Shown here one piece after another: positions 1 through 6,653 of a stretch of DNA of 10,961 nt. Position 1 is the first letter of the stretch. Each line of letters begins with the position of its first letter. A model generated the notes under the pieces. It had not been told where the DNA came from. It was given only the letters and a program-made list of their open reading frames with translations, and did not search any database. Position numbers and translations under genes: made by a program. This stretch comes from Bacteriovoracaceae bacterium. GTDB taxonomy: Bacteria; Bdellovibrionota; Bacteriovoracia; Bacteriovoracales; Bacteriovoracaceae. The stretch spans positions 1 through 10,961 of the forward strand of contig SKIL01000078.1 in the NCBI GenBank assembly GCA_007116425.1, written 5' to 3'.

Positions 1-2540
1 CCGCCAAGTCGATGTATCAAATCATTTATTTTCCCCAATACCTCGGGAACAAAATCTGAGTCGTGAAGCGAAGGAGTGTCGTCACAAAGAAAGACTCTTG
101 TTTTGTCTTTATAGTCATAAACAGCGGGCAGAAAAAAACCGCTTTTAAACCGCTTTTCACTTTTTAAGTAGGTGTATCCTGTCGCCCACTCAATTCCACG
201 AACACCTTTATCACCGTTAGCATTTCCAAGTGTTGCAGAAGTAAATAAAACGGAATGCGAGTTTTCAAGAAGGCCATCATGAAGCACCTTCCCCACATCA
301 ACTGGTGAACATTGAATATTGACTCCATAGCGTTCATGAAATGCCATTGAGCACGCATGATCATCAGGTGAAAGTAGGGCCATATCTAAAGCGCTATATA
401 TATCTTGCAAAGAAGAAACAAACGTTTCAAAGCGACCATAGGCCGTCACCATTTTATCGTCCTCAAAGTCTTTGACTTCCCATCGTGAAAGATAGGAAAT
501 AGTAGACTCAAGAAGATCAAAGACAATATTCTTAATGCTCTCTAGGTGGTTTAAAATCGCCTGAGAAACTTGGTCAAGACCTCGATGCTTAGCACTCATC
601 ATTGGCGCCTCATTCCAATACAAGTCGGTGTAACGAGGTCGACGCTTAAAGTAAGACTCCACAAGCTCAAGAGTTGGTGCGAGATGGTCTCGTAACATTG
701 AAGCAGCAAGATCAACTTTATCTTGTATGGATCGAATAACTCCAGAGCTTGCACCTTGAGACTCTTCAGTCTGAGCAAGGAGATAAAAAAGTGAACCAAT
801 TCCTTGACGGGTATTTAAGTTCTTTTGCAATTGCTTTAAATCATCGGAAGAAACTTCATATCCATAGGCCCGAGTCGCTTCTTGTTCAATTTTATGCGCC
901 TCATCTATAATGATTGAACTCGGCCGTGGAAAAGATCTAGGCCACTGAAACATAAGGGAATGATTTCCGACAATAACCTTTGCCTCTTTTGCCTTTCTAA
1001 GACCCTGGAGATAAGTACAATCTCCTTTGAAGGGACATTTGTGACCAGTACATGAGCGAAAATCAACGGCGACCTCTCTTTCTCTTTTGTCAAAAGCCTC
1101 CAGTTTTTGTTTGTAAATATAAGGTAAGTCGGCCCTTAAAAATGGCCTTCGCGGAGATTGAGTATTGAGAAAAAATATCCACTCAAAAAAGACATTTGTA
1201 AATGCCTCACCAAAGGCCGGGTCATCCTGAGCTAAGATCTCTCCACCGGAAAACAAATCAATATTTTTTCCAGATGAACTTTCGTCGCTGGAAACGGTAA
1301 AAACTTCATCAGAATTGTCTTCACTCGAGCGAAAGAGCATCTCACATAAGTGATTTTGAGACCCAACGAGACTAACGATAGGAAAGTCTTTCGGAGAGAG
1401 CTCTAAAAGACGATACAGCTGGGGAACATCTTTACTCATGGCCTGTTCTTGAAGAGTTTTTGTCCCCGTCGCTACCAGAACCTGCTCCCCTTCATTTAAA
1501 GCATAGAGAGAGGCCGGTAAAAGGTAGCCCAATGTTTTACCTGTTCCAGTCGGAGCTTGAACAAGTGCATGCACGCCATTTTTAAGCGCTTGTCCGACAC
1601 GTAAAGAGAGAACCTCCTGACTTTCTCGATACTGATAGCCGCTAAAACGCTCTTGCATGGCCTCAGTATGGCGAAAGATCGATTTAATATTCTCGCCACT
1701 AAATTCATGAGAGAAATGGTGTTGGAAGCGATTCTCAGATTCTCCCTGCTTAACACTCGTATGGGTCGATTCCGATTGGCCTAAACTAAAAGTTTGCTCT
1801 TCATAAATTAAAAAGCTTTCTCGGGCCCTCTCACAAGCTTCCTCTAAGTCCCAACCATCATACTCTTTAAGACCACTTGCGATCTCTTCAAGTTGCTCAA
1901 AGTCCATTTGCAAAAATTTTCCCATCCAAGAGTTGGCAAGTTTATTTTGCTCGAGCAAAGTCATAAGAGTGATGGATCGCAGGCGATCTTGCTTTAAATG
2001 CCAAGCCCCAACTAACATAACCTTTAATAAGTCGACACTATCTGCGAGTCCTCGGTGTTGTTCAGATTCAGCAATTTTCCACTCGGTAATAAAATTCTCT
2101 AGCCTAAGGGAAGAAAACCACGGGGCCAACAGTCCGAGTAAATAAAGCGTGTCTACATATTGTTCTGAGTTTTCAAAGCTCTCTCGGTGAGCGTCGAGAG
2201 GCCTAAAGGTTGAATCCAAAAAAGATGCTTCAAAGTCTGCATTATGCGCTAAAAGATGATGGCCATACAGCTCCTGCACGTTTTGAGAAATCTCTCTCCA
2301 TGCTGGGGCCTTTTTTATTTGAGAGGCCTGAATTCCAGTAAGCTTTTGAATGAACTGAGACATCGGGCGCTCTGAAAAAACGAGAGACTCATAGGTTCTC
2401 ACTAGTTTTGTGCCATCAAATTGCAAATATCCAACATCAATGATCTCATCATAATTGGGATCAACTCCAGTCGTCTCAATATCGATAACTGCCCACTTCC
2501 CAAGATCAATTTGGTTTATCTTATTTGCTCCTTGCGCCAT
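1..2540 (-). CDS. dinG: DinG-type Fe-S DNA helicase with N-terminal DEDDh exonuclease (C-terminus cut by window edge)
   Basis: An uninterrupted minus-strand frame of 846 codons runs from an ATG at 2540 off the left edge. The start follows AGGGAG with a 6-nt spacer; an in-frame ATG at 2546 abuts that site and is less likely. The N-terminus is a DnaQ-like 3'-5' exonuclease: DIETTG with D20/E22, HNADF with D102, and HRGLAD with H162/D167, so all DEDDh residues are present. The superfamily 2 (XPD-like) helicase follows: Walker A PTGTGKT at 330-336, DEAH at 546-549, then an FTSATL motif. C399, C497, C502 and C508 match the four Fe-S ligands of DinG, the last three spaced +5 and +6. The visible part ends just before the expected helicase motif IV. 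Members unwind forked, R-loop or G-quadruplex DNA using ATP in the cytoplasm. Joint presence of exonuclease and Fe-S ligands is notable because the S. aureus exonuclease-type DinG lacks the cluster. The family is certain; the in vivo substrate is unknown. Confidence 0.93.
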   Translation of the reverse strand, partial: MAQGANKINQIDLGKWAVIDIETTGVDPNYDEIIDVGYLQFDGTKLVRTYESLVFSERPMSQFIQKLTGIQASQIKKAPAWREISQNVQELYGHHLLAHNADFEASFLDSTFRPLDAHRESFENSEQYVDTLYLLGLLAPWFSSLRLENFITEWKIAESEQHRGLADSVDLLKVMLVGAWHLKQDRLRSITLMTLLEQNKLANSWMGKFLQMDFEQLEEIASGLKEYDGWDLEEACERARESFLIYEEQTFSLGQSESTHTSVKQGESENRFQHHFSHEFSGENIKSIFRHTEAMQERFSGYQYRESQEVLSLRVGQALKNGVHALVQAPTGTGKTLGYLLPASLYALNEGEQVLVATGTKTLQEQAMSKDVPQLYRLLELSPKDFPIVSLVGSQNHLCEMLFRSSEDNSDEVFTVSSDESSSGKNIDLFSGGEILAQDDPAFGEAFTNVFFEWIFFLNTQSPRRPFLRADLPYIYKQKLEAFDKREREVAVDFRSCTGHKCPFKGDCTYLQGLRKAKEAKVIVGNHSLMFQWPRSFPRPSSIIIDEAHKIEQEATRAYGYEVSSDDLKQLQKNLNTRQGIGSLFYLLAQTEESQGASSGVIRSIQDKVDLAASMLRDHLAPTLELVESYFKRRPRYTDLYWNEAPMMSAKHRGLDQVSQAILNHLESIKNIVFDLLESTISYLSRWEVKDFEDDKMVTAYGRFETFVSSLQDIYSALDMALLSPDDHACSMAFHERYGVNIQCSPVDVGKVLHDGLLENSHSVLFTSATLGNANGDKGVRGIEWATGYTYLKSEKRFKSGFFLPAVYDYKDKTRVFLCDDTPSLHDSDFVPEVLGKINDLIHRLG

Positions 2541-2608
2541 CACCATCTCCCTTCGGCCTTTCTCTACATTTTCTTATTCGAACAGATTTCATTGAATAAG
2601 CACACTCT

Positions 2609-2636
2609 TTGAATTATTCTTCGCTCACTTTATAAT
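2609..2636 (+). promoter_or_regulatory. Sigma70-type promoter for the membrane protein-bolA-grxD group
   Basis: A perfect TATAAT lies at 2631-2636, with TTGAAT (4/6 to consensus) at 2609-2614 and a 16-nt spacer. Transcription would start near 2643, leaving a leader of only about 15 nt before the ATG at 2659. It lies in the 118-bp divergent spacer between dinG and the membrane protein gene. I did not find an equally good promoter facing dinG. Confidence 0.55.
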
Positions 2637-2658
2637 TACATTTTGACTAGGTCGAGAC

Positions 2659-3072
2659 ATGAGCAGTGCACTATTTTTTCAGTTACAATCTTTTGCCATC
2701 GTTTGTTTAATGCTTTTTGGCGTAAAAGTCGTCAAGGATGGCCTCAAGCGCAAACACATCCAGATTATGAGCGCTGCGATGATTTGGGATATTCTTCTCA
2801 TCCTTCAAATCGAACTCTCTCGCTCAGCTGTCGCCACAGCGGCCCAACCAGTTGGGAACTCAATGATTCTCAACATCCACATCGCAATCGCCGTGAGTAG
2901 TGTTCTCCTCTACGTGCTGATGCTTATCAGTGGTCTTAAGCTTTTGGGGAAAATCCAGTTCCCACAGCAAAAAACAACAGCACAAATGATCCCTTTACAC
3001 AAAAAACTTGGTATTCTGACTTTAGTCATGAGAATCCTCACCTTTGCAACCAGCTTTTACGCTGTTGCATAG
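2659..3072 (+). CDS. Four-helix membrane protein, DUF420/CtaM-like
   Basis: This 137-residue protein is mostly hydrophobic, with four predicted membrane segments near residues 5-25, 36-54, 70-96 and 117-136. Three histidines lie at helix edges: H33 in KRKHIQIM, H74 in NIHIAIA and H114 in HKKLG. The pattern of a basic loop with HxxxM after helix 1, a His at the start of helix 3 and an HK/HR pair before helix 4 is that of the DUF420 family, whose Bacillus member CtaM (YozB) is needed to mature haem-copper oxidases. The histidines could bind haem or copper; that is inference. No cleavable signal is evident, so it should sit in the inner membrane. An AGG lies 7 nt before the ATG. bolA begins 34 bp downstream, so co-transcription with bolA and grxD is likely. 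Family assignment is from pattern memory and is moderate only. Confidence 0.6.
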   Translation: MSSALFFQLQSFAIVCLMLFGVKVVKDGLKRKHIQIMSAAMIWDILLILQIELSRSAVATAAQPVGNSMILNIHIAIAVSSVLLYVLMLISGLKLLGKIQFPQQKTTAQMIPLHKKLGILTLVMRILTFATSFYAVA

Positions 3073-3106
3073 AGTGCAATAAACTGAGCAAAAAAGGAAA
3101 ATATAA

Positions 3107-3364
3107 ATGGTTGATTTTACAGAACTAAAAGAATTCATCGAAACACAATTACCCGACTCAAGAGTAAAAATCAGCGACCTGACAGGAACTCGCGATCATC
3201 TTGGAATCCTTGTTATATCTGATGCATTTAAGGATAAAATGCTTATTGACCAGCATCAAATGATCATGGATATACTCAAGGAAAGACTTAAAAGTGAAAT
3301 TCATGCCGTTCAGCTCAAAACGCTAACGGTTGAAAAGGCCAAAGCACAAGGGCTTTGGGAATAA
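3107..3364 (+). CDS. bolA: BolA family protein
   Basis: This 85-residue cytoplasmic protein is the usual length for the small BolA/IbaG class. The fold signature is visible: VKISDLTG at 20-27, DHLGILVIS at 30-38, DAFKDKMLIDQH at 39-50, and EIHAVQLKTLT at 64-74, whose H66 is the conserved C-terminal histidine of the family. Known members bind monothiol CGFS glutaredoxins and share a [2Fe-2S] cluster, with a BolA histidine as ligand, in iron sensing or cluster delivery. The next gene, 27 bp on, encodes exactly such a glutaredoxin, which supports the call strongly. The usual RH before the recognition helix is QH (Q49-H50) here. AGGA lies 8 nt before the ATG. Whether it is the IbaG or the BolA subtype cannot be settled by eye. 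Confidence 0.9.
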   Translation: MVDFTELKEFIETQLPDSRVKISDLTGTRDHLGILVISDAFKDKMLIDQHQMIMDILKERLKSEIHAVQLKTLTVEKAKAQGLWE

Positions 3365-3391
3365 TATTGACCAATTAATAAGGAGCAATTT

Positions 3392-3787
3392 ATGAGTGAT
3401 AATAATCAAAACCCGTTTAATATTTTAGGTTCGGATAAAGTTCCTCAGCAAGGCGGCCAGGCCGTAACAGAAGAAAATACATCTGGAGACATTAACCAAA
3501 GAATTGAAGCACTCATTAGCTCTGCAGATATATTTCTATTTATGAAAGGCCAGCCTGAAATGCCACAATGTGGTTTTTCGGCCAATGTCGTAGCTATTCT
3601 CAACCGTCTTCAAAAGAATTATAAAACTTTTGATGTTTTATCAGACTGGGATATTCGCGAAGCTGTAAAAGTTTATTCTAACTGGCCGACATTCCCCCAA
3701 CTTTATTACAAAGGTAAACTCGTTGGAGGAAATGACATTATTACAGAAATGTATGAAAGCGGAGATCTAGAATCTACTCTTGCATAA
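3392..3787 (+). CDS. grxD: Monothiol CGFS glutaredoxin, Grx4/GrxD type
   Basis: This is a single-domain monothiol glutaredoxin of 131 residues. The CGFS active site is at 60-63, preceded by the glutathione-contacting K52 in FMKG. The cis-proline region NWPTFPQLY is at 97-105, followed by the GG of KLVGGNDI at 109-116. Such proteins coordinate a [2Fe-2S] cluster between two protomers using Cys and glutathione, and act as carriers or partners of BolA. Residues 1-32 are an extra polar, Gln/Asn/Ser-rich tail that looks disordered; E. coli GrxD (115 aa) lacks it. The start is secured by AAGGAG about 6 nt before the ATG. It is the last gene of the group and its 3' end overlaps convergent yebC by 14 bp. 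Assignment is very secure. Confidence 0.95.
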   Translation: MSDNNQNPFNILGSDKVPQQGGQAVTEENTSGDINQRIEALISSADIFLFMKGQPEMPQCGFSANVVAILNRLQKNYKTFDVLSDWDIREAVKVYSNWPTFPQLYYKGKLVGGNDIITEMYESGDLESTLA

Positions 3788-4514
3788 AAGATTCATCAAA
3801 CTCAACGTTATGGTAAACCTTCTGAACATCGTCGTCGTCCTCTAGGGCGTCGACGAGTTTCATAAAAGTAGGAAAAGCATCTTTTGTAATCTCTTTCATT
3901 GTTGTCGGCAGTCTTTGTAGGCCGGCTTCTTTCGGTTCAATATTCATTTCCTGAAGTTTTTTCTGTAATGTCCCAAAATCTTCTAGGGCCGTCGTCACTG
4001 TGACATACTCACCATCAAACTCGACATCTTCAGCACCACCATCGATGAGCTCTAGTGTTAACTCATCTTCATCAAATTGATCGGCGCCCTCAAGAAGAAA
4101 AATTCCTTTGCGGTCAAAGAGAAACTCAAGACAGCCATCTTTACCAAGGCTTCCCCCGTACTTATTAAAATAAGAGCGCACATTACCCACCGTGCGAACG
4201 TTATTATCAGTTGTACACTCAACAAATATCGCCACCCCGTCTGGGCCATAACCCTCATAAGTGATCTCTTGAAAATTACCACCATCTTCACCAGATGCTT
4301 TTTTAATCGCGCGCTCGACATTATCTTTTGGCATATTTTGACCGCGAGCATTCTGAATAGCTAAACGTAGTCGAGGATTAGAGTCAGCATCAGGGCCACC
4401 GTTTTTAACCGCAACACTAATTTCCTTAATCAATTTTGAAAAAATCTTTCCTCTTTTTGCATCTTGTGCCCCCTTGCGGTGGCGAATATTGGCCCACTTA
4501 CTATGACCCGCCAT
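3774..4514 (-). CDS. yebC: YebC/PmpR/TACO1 family protein
   Basis: A full-length 246-residue YebC family protein. The N-terminus MAGHSKWANIRHRKG is near-invariant in this family and fixes the start, as does AGGAG 7 nt upstream. Further family blocks are KLIKEISVAV (28-37), RGQNMPKDNVERAIKKA, the YEGYGPDGVA block, and NVRSYFNKYGGSLG. The acidic C-terminal half (many D/E) is also typical. Family members have been described as transcription regulators (PmpR) and, more recently, as translation factors; human TACO1 promotes mitochondrial COX1 translation. The protein is cytoplasmic. It lies 67 bp downstream of the CFI-box protein gene on the same strand, behind a weak terminator-like hairpin, and is not next to ruvC as in many bacteria. 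Its stop codon lies inside the last codons of grxD. Confidence 0.97.
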   Translation of the reverse strand: MAGHSKWANIRHRKGAQDAKRGKIFSKLIKEISVAVKNGGPDADSNPRLRLAIQNARGQNMPKDNVERAIKKASGEDGGNFQEITYEGYGPDGVAIFVECTTDNNVRTVGNVRSYFNKYGGSLGKDGCLEFLFDRKGIFLLEGADQFDEDELTLELIDGGAEDVEFDGEYVTVTTALEDFGTLQKKLQEMNIEPKEAGLQRLPTTMKEITKDAFPTFMKLVDALEDDDDVQKVYHNVEFDESFMQE

Positions 4515-4565
4515 AATATTTCTCCTATTGAAAAGTAGCCTTATTTTTATGAATATCTAAACGAT

Positions 4566-4588
4566 AAAAAGCAAGAGCTTTTTAGCTC
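4566..4588 (-). terminator. Weak intrinsic terminator at the end of the CFI-box protein gene
   Basis: On the minus strand, GAGCT AAAA AGCTC forms a 5-bp stem with a 4-nt loop, followed by TTGCTTTTT. The stem overlaps the stop codon of the upstream gene. The short stem and interrupted U tract suggest only partial termination, so some read-through into yebC is plausible. The U tract also gives a TTGCTT that could act as a -35 for yebC, but no clear -10 pairs with it. Confidence 0.45.
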
Positions 4589-5967
4589 AGTATTTTAAAT
4601 TTCACACGTCTAAGAACAATGACACTCCCCACTCCCAATGCAGCAATGAGGCCAATAAACCAAACATGAAAAAAACCAATGAAGTGAAAGGCAAACAAAA
4701 ACCCTGCGATCGGGAAATACAAGGCCTTGGCCACTCCCCTGACAATAAATTGGGCGCTTTCATACTTCAAAAACCATTGAGCAAGATTTGGCCCATATCT
4801 ATAATACAGTCTAATGACAGACGTGCCAGGCCAACTCTTGGCCAAAAACTCATCTCGAAAATTTCTATAAAATCCAATGATCGGGTCATCTGTCTGAAAA
4901 CCTGCTGTTAAAATAAAGCATGACTGCTCTTCAAGCAAAGCTTCGATTTCAAGCGGGCTTCCCGAGCGAGAGATAGAGAGTTCACTAGCAAAACCATAGC
5001 GGTTCACTAGGGCCATAGAGATATCGTAAGTTTGACCATTAGTTAAAGAGCGAACAGCGTAGCGCCCTTCAGGTTGAGCAAATTCATCGTCTAGGCGCAA
5101 GCGAGTCGCCCCTAAGTCGAGAGCTTCTCTCAGAGTCCGTGTCACGGTTCCTTGGCCGGTGGTATTATAATCAATAATCATAGTTTGATGGCGCAAAGAA
5201 GATCCCATCTGATTAATACTTTGCCCACCACTAAACTCTAGAAAAAGCCTACCATCTCCTCTGTTGAGTTGATTGATTGAAAGAGAGCCTGTAGGAACTC
5301 GATCACTAAGCCTAAACTCATAAAAAATACCGTTTGTATAATTGTCGAGACTTATTTGATCACCGATAGAGAGGTCTTCATCTGTTGCAAAAAAGTAAAC
5401 TAAAAAGTCACGTTGGCGATTTCCATCGGAAGAATTTAAAAAGTTGTCGCAGGTATTTGAGACGGTATTACAGGCCTGTCCAAAATTAAAAGTTAAATTG
5501 GTCAATCTCTCAATATCTCCCGTCGGGATTGAGCTTGGATTCGCAATCAACGGAACGACAAAATAGTTTCCATCACTACGAATCGCCGCTCGCGGGATGA
5601 GGGGATCATCTGAACTATTGTTTGTAATCTCAACAGCAAAGCGAATGGCGAGATTAATATCCGAAGCAGACGCTTCAGGCATCCCCGCAGGATTCTCAAG
5701 TATGACATAATCCCTTTGATTAGGTCCTCCCCCATCGGAATAAACAGGGACATAACCCCTAAAAGGCGAACTTGATGAAGTTCCATCTCCACTTGAGGGA
5801 AAAACTTCAATAGACTGCAAAGAGCTTGTATTGCGACCGACACTTAATCGATACTCTGGCTCGGCGATACTGTCGGGTGAAAAGTCATACACTCTCACTC
5901 GCTGAGAAAAGACATCGAAAGAGAAGAAGCAAGCAAAAAGTATGATTGCGAGTTTAGTATTAGTCAT
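4582..5967 (-). CDS. Exported beta-rich protein with FN3-like region and CFI-box C-terminal domain
   Basis: I chose the ATG at 5967 (461 residues) because the protein then begins MTNTKLAIILFACFFSF, a good signal peptide with likely cleavage around residues 20-23. An ATG at 5994 is also possible; the frame extends to a GTG at 6060 without a ribosome site. Residues 23-220 are polar and beta-rich with no family I know; C166 and C173 could form a disulfide. Residues 225-333 look FN3-like, ending in a typical NGQTYDISMALVNRYG stretch. C350 opens a CFILTAG motif followed by FYRNFRDEFL and RLYYRYGP, matching the CFI-box C-terminal region (family form CFIATAAYGS, then RxFRD and LYYRYSP). Two hydrophobic segments at about 415-433 and 435-452 and a basic tail (RRVKFK) end the protein. 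Function is unknown; surface or membrane anchorage is inferred. Confidence 0.75.
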   Translation of the reverse strand: MTNTKLAIILFACFFSFDVFSQRVRVYDFSPDSIAEPEYRLSVGRNTSSLQSIEVFPSSGDGTSSSSPFRGYVPVYSDGGGPNQRDYVILENPAGMPEASASDINLAIRFAVEITNNSSDDPLIPRAAIRSDGNYFVVPLIANPSSIPTGDIERLTNLTFNFGQACNTVSNTCDNFLNSSDGNRQRDFLVYFFATDEDLSIGDQISLDNYTNGIFYEFRLSDRVPTGSLSINQLNRGDGRLFLEFSGGQSINQMGSSLRHQTMIIDYNTTGQGTVTRTLREALDLGATRLRLDDEFAQPEGRYAVRSLTNGQTYDISMALVNRYGFASELSISRSGSPLEIEALLEEQSCFILTAGFQTDDPIIGFYRNFRDEFLAKSWPGTSVIRLYYRYGPNLAQWFLKYESAQFIVRGVAKALYFPIAGFLFAFHFIGFFHVWFIGLIAALGVGSVIVLRRVKFKILS

Positions 5968-5986
5968 CGGTTTATTGTCTCGTATT

Positions 5987-6003
5987 TTGACCATATAAGT
6001 CAA
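5987..6003. promoter_or_regulatory. Candidate operator: inverted repeat upstream of the CFI-box protein gene
   Basis: The perfect inverted repeat TTGAC-CATATAA-GTCAA (5-bp arms, 7-nt centre) lies 20 bp upstream of the preferred ATG of the CFI-box protein, in the divergent spacer. Its size and symmetry fit a dimeric regulator site. The minus-strand arm TTGACT also resembles a -35 element. A minus-strand TATAAT at 6047-6052 lies further upstream, so a repressor bound at the repeat would sit downstream of a start made there. No regulator is identified. Confidence 0.3.
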
Positions 6004-6083
6004 CGTCTTGTCTGGCCAAGTTAAGCCTAAAGGCCTATTAATGCTTATTATAACGCTCACAATTAAGCTAACTGGAGACCGAT

Positions 6084-6653
6084 ATGATTTTTTTTAGGCC
6101 GCCTCTAACTTTGACAGCAATCACAGTTAGTTTACTCCTTTTGGCAGGTTGTTCTTTTGATCCCTCAAAGTCAGAAGACAAGGCAAATGTAGTGCAGAGC
6201 ATGGCCCAAAGTTTTGCCCAAAAACATCCTGATGTTGCTCAAATTGGCCCCGGCCAATTAAAAAGTTGGAAGCAGTTAACAAACGATCAGTTTACACTTC
6301 TGATTGTAGATGTAAGACCAAACGAGGAGCGTGTTGTTTCCACTATCCCAGGGGCCATATCCCTCGATGACTTCATTCAGCTTAGACTCGACAGAAGCGC
6401 TCCTGAAGAAGAGGTACGAATTGTATTTTACGACACTATAGGACTAAGAAGCACAAATACTTGGTTAGATTGGGGACAAAGGCTTCAATTTCTCCACTCA
6501 AATATCAGGGCCTATAACCTATTGGGGGGGATACTTGCCTGGACTCATGAGCAAGGAGAGCTTCGCAATAATGAGGGCGTGGAAACCTGGCGAGTACATA
6601 TTGGTTCAGAGGCCTGGAACCTCCTTCCAAAAAATTATCAGGAGGTTTTCTAA
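6084..6653 (+). CDS. Lipoprotein with degenerate rhodanese-like domain
   Basis: This 189-residue protein starts with a lipoprotein signal: a hydrophobic stretch, then lipobox LAGC with lipidated C23. Ser at +2 suggests outer-membrane sorting. Residues 58-160 carry the rhodanese fold: LLIVDVRPNEE at 72-82, IPGAISL at 88-94, VRIVFYD at 111-117, and NLLGGILAW at 145-153. In active rhodaneses the loop after the fourth strand begins with the catalytic Cys (YCxxGxRS). Here it reads YDTIGLRS, with D117 in that place and G120, R122 and S123 kept. Sulfur transfer is therefore unlikely; a binding or structural role is inferred. GGAG lies 6 nt before the ATG. A run of seven G (6524-6530) lies within the LLGGI codons. 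The stop overlaps the next gene's ATG (TAATG), so the two are probably translationally coupled. Confidence 0.85.
   Translation: MIFFRPPLTLTAITVSLLLLAGCSFDPSKSEDKANVVQSMAQSFAQKHPDVAQIGPGQLKSWKQLTNDQFTLLIVDVRPNEERVVSTIPGAISLDDFIQLRLDRSAPEEEVRIVFYDTIGLRSTNTWLDWGQRLQFLHSNIRAYNLLGGILAWTHEQGELRNNEGVETWRVHIGSEAWNLLPKNYQEVF

Noticed and set aside
1..2540. Possible frameshifted or broken helicase gene, because several short frames lie opposite one another here
   Set aside because: Walker A, the four cysteines, the DEAH box and the exonuclease residues all fall in one continuous frame from 2540 to the left edge; the other frames are shadows.
2643..2900. 85-residue plus-strand frame overlapping the start of the membrane protein gene
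   Set aside because: It is out of frame with the hydrophobic, family-like protein, has Arg/Ser/His-rich shadow composition and no good ribosome site.
4058..4364. Frames of about 95 residues on both strands inside yebC
   Set aside because: They overlap a highly conserved full-length gene and encode nothing recognisable.
5929..5967. Lipobox in the CFI-box protein (LFAC, C13)
   Set aside because: Phe at -2 is unusual, the hydrophobic stretch before C13 is short and hydrophobicity continues past it, so signal peptidase I cleavage fits better.
5968..6060. Upstream extension of the CFI-box protein to a GTG at 6060
   Set aside because: No ribosome site precedes it, and it would bury a clear signal peptide behind 31 residues and run through the inverted repeat.
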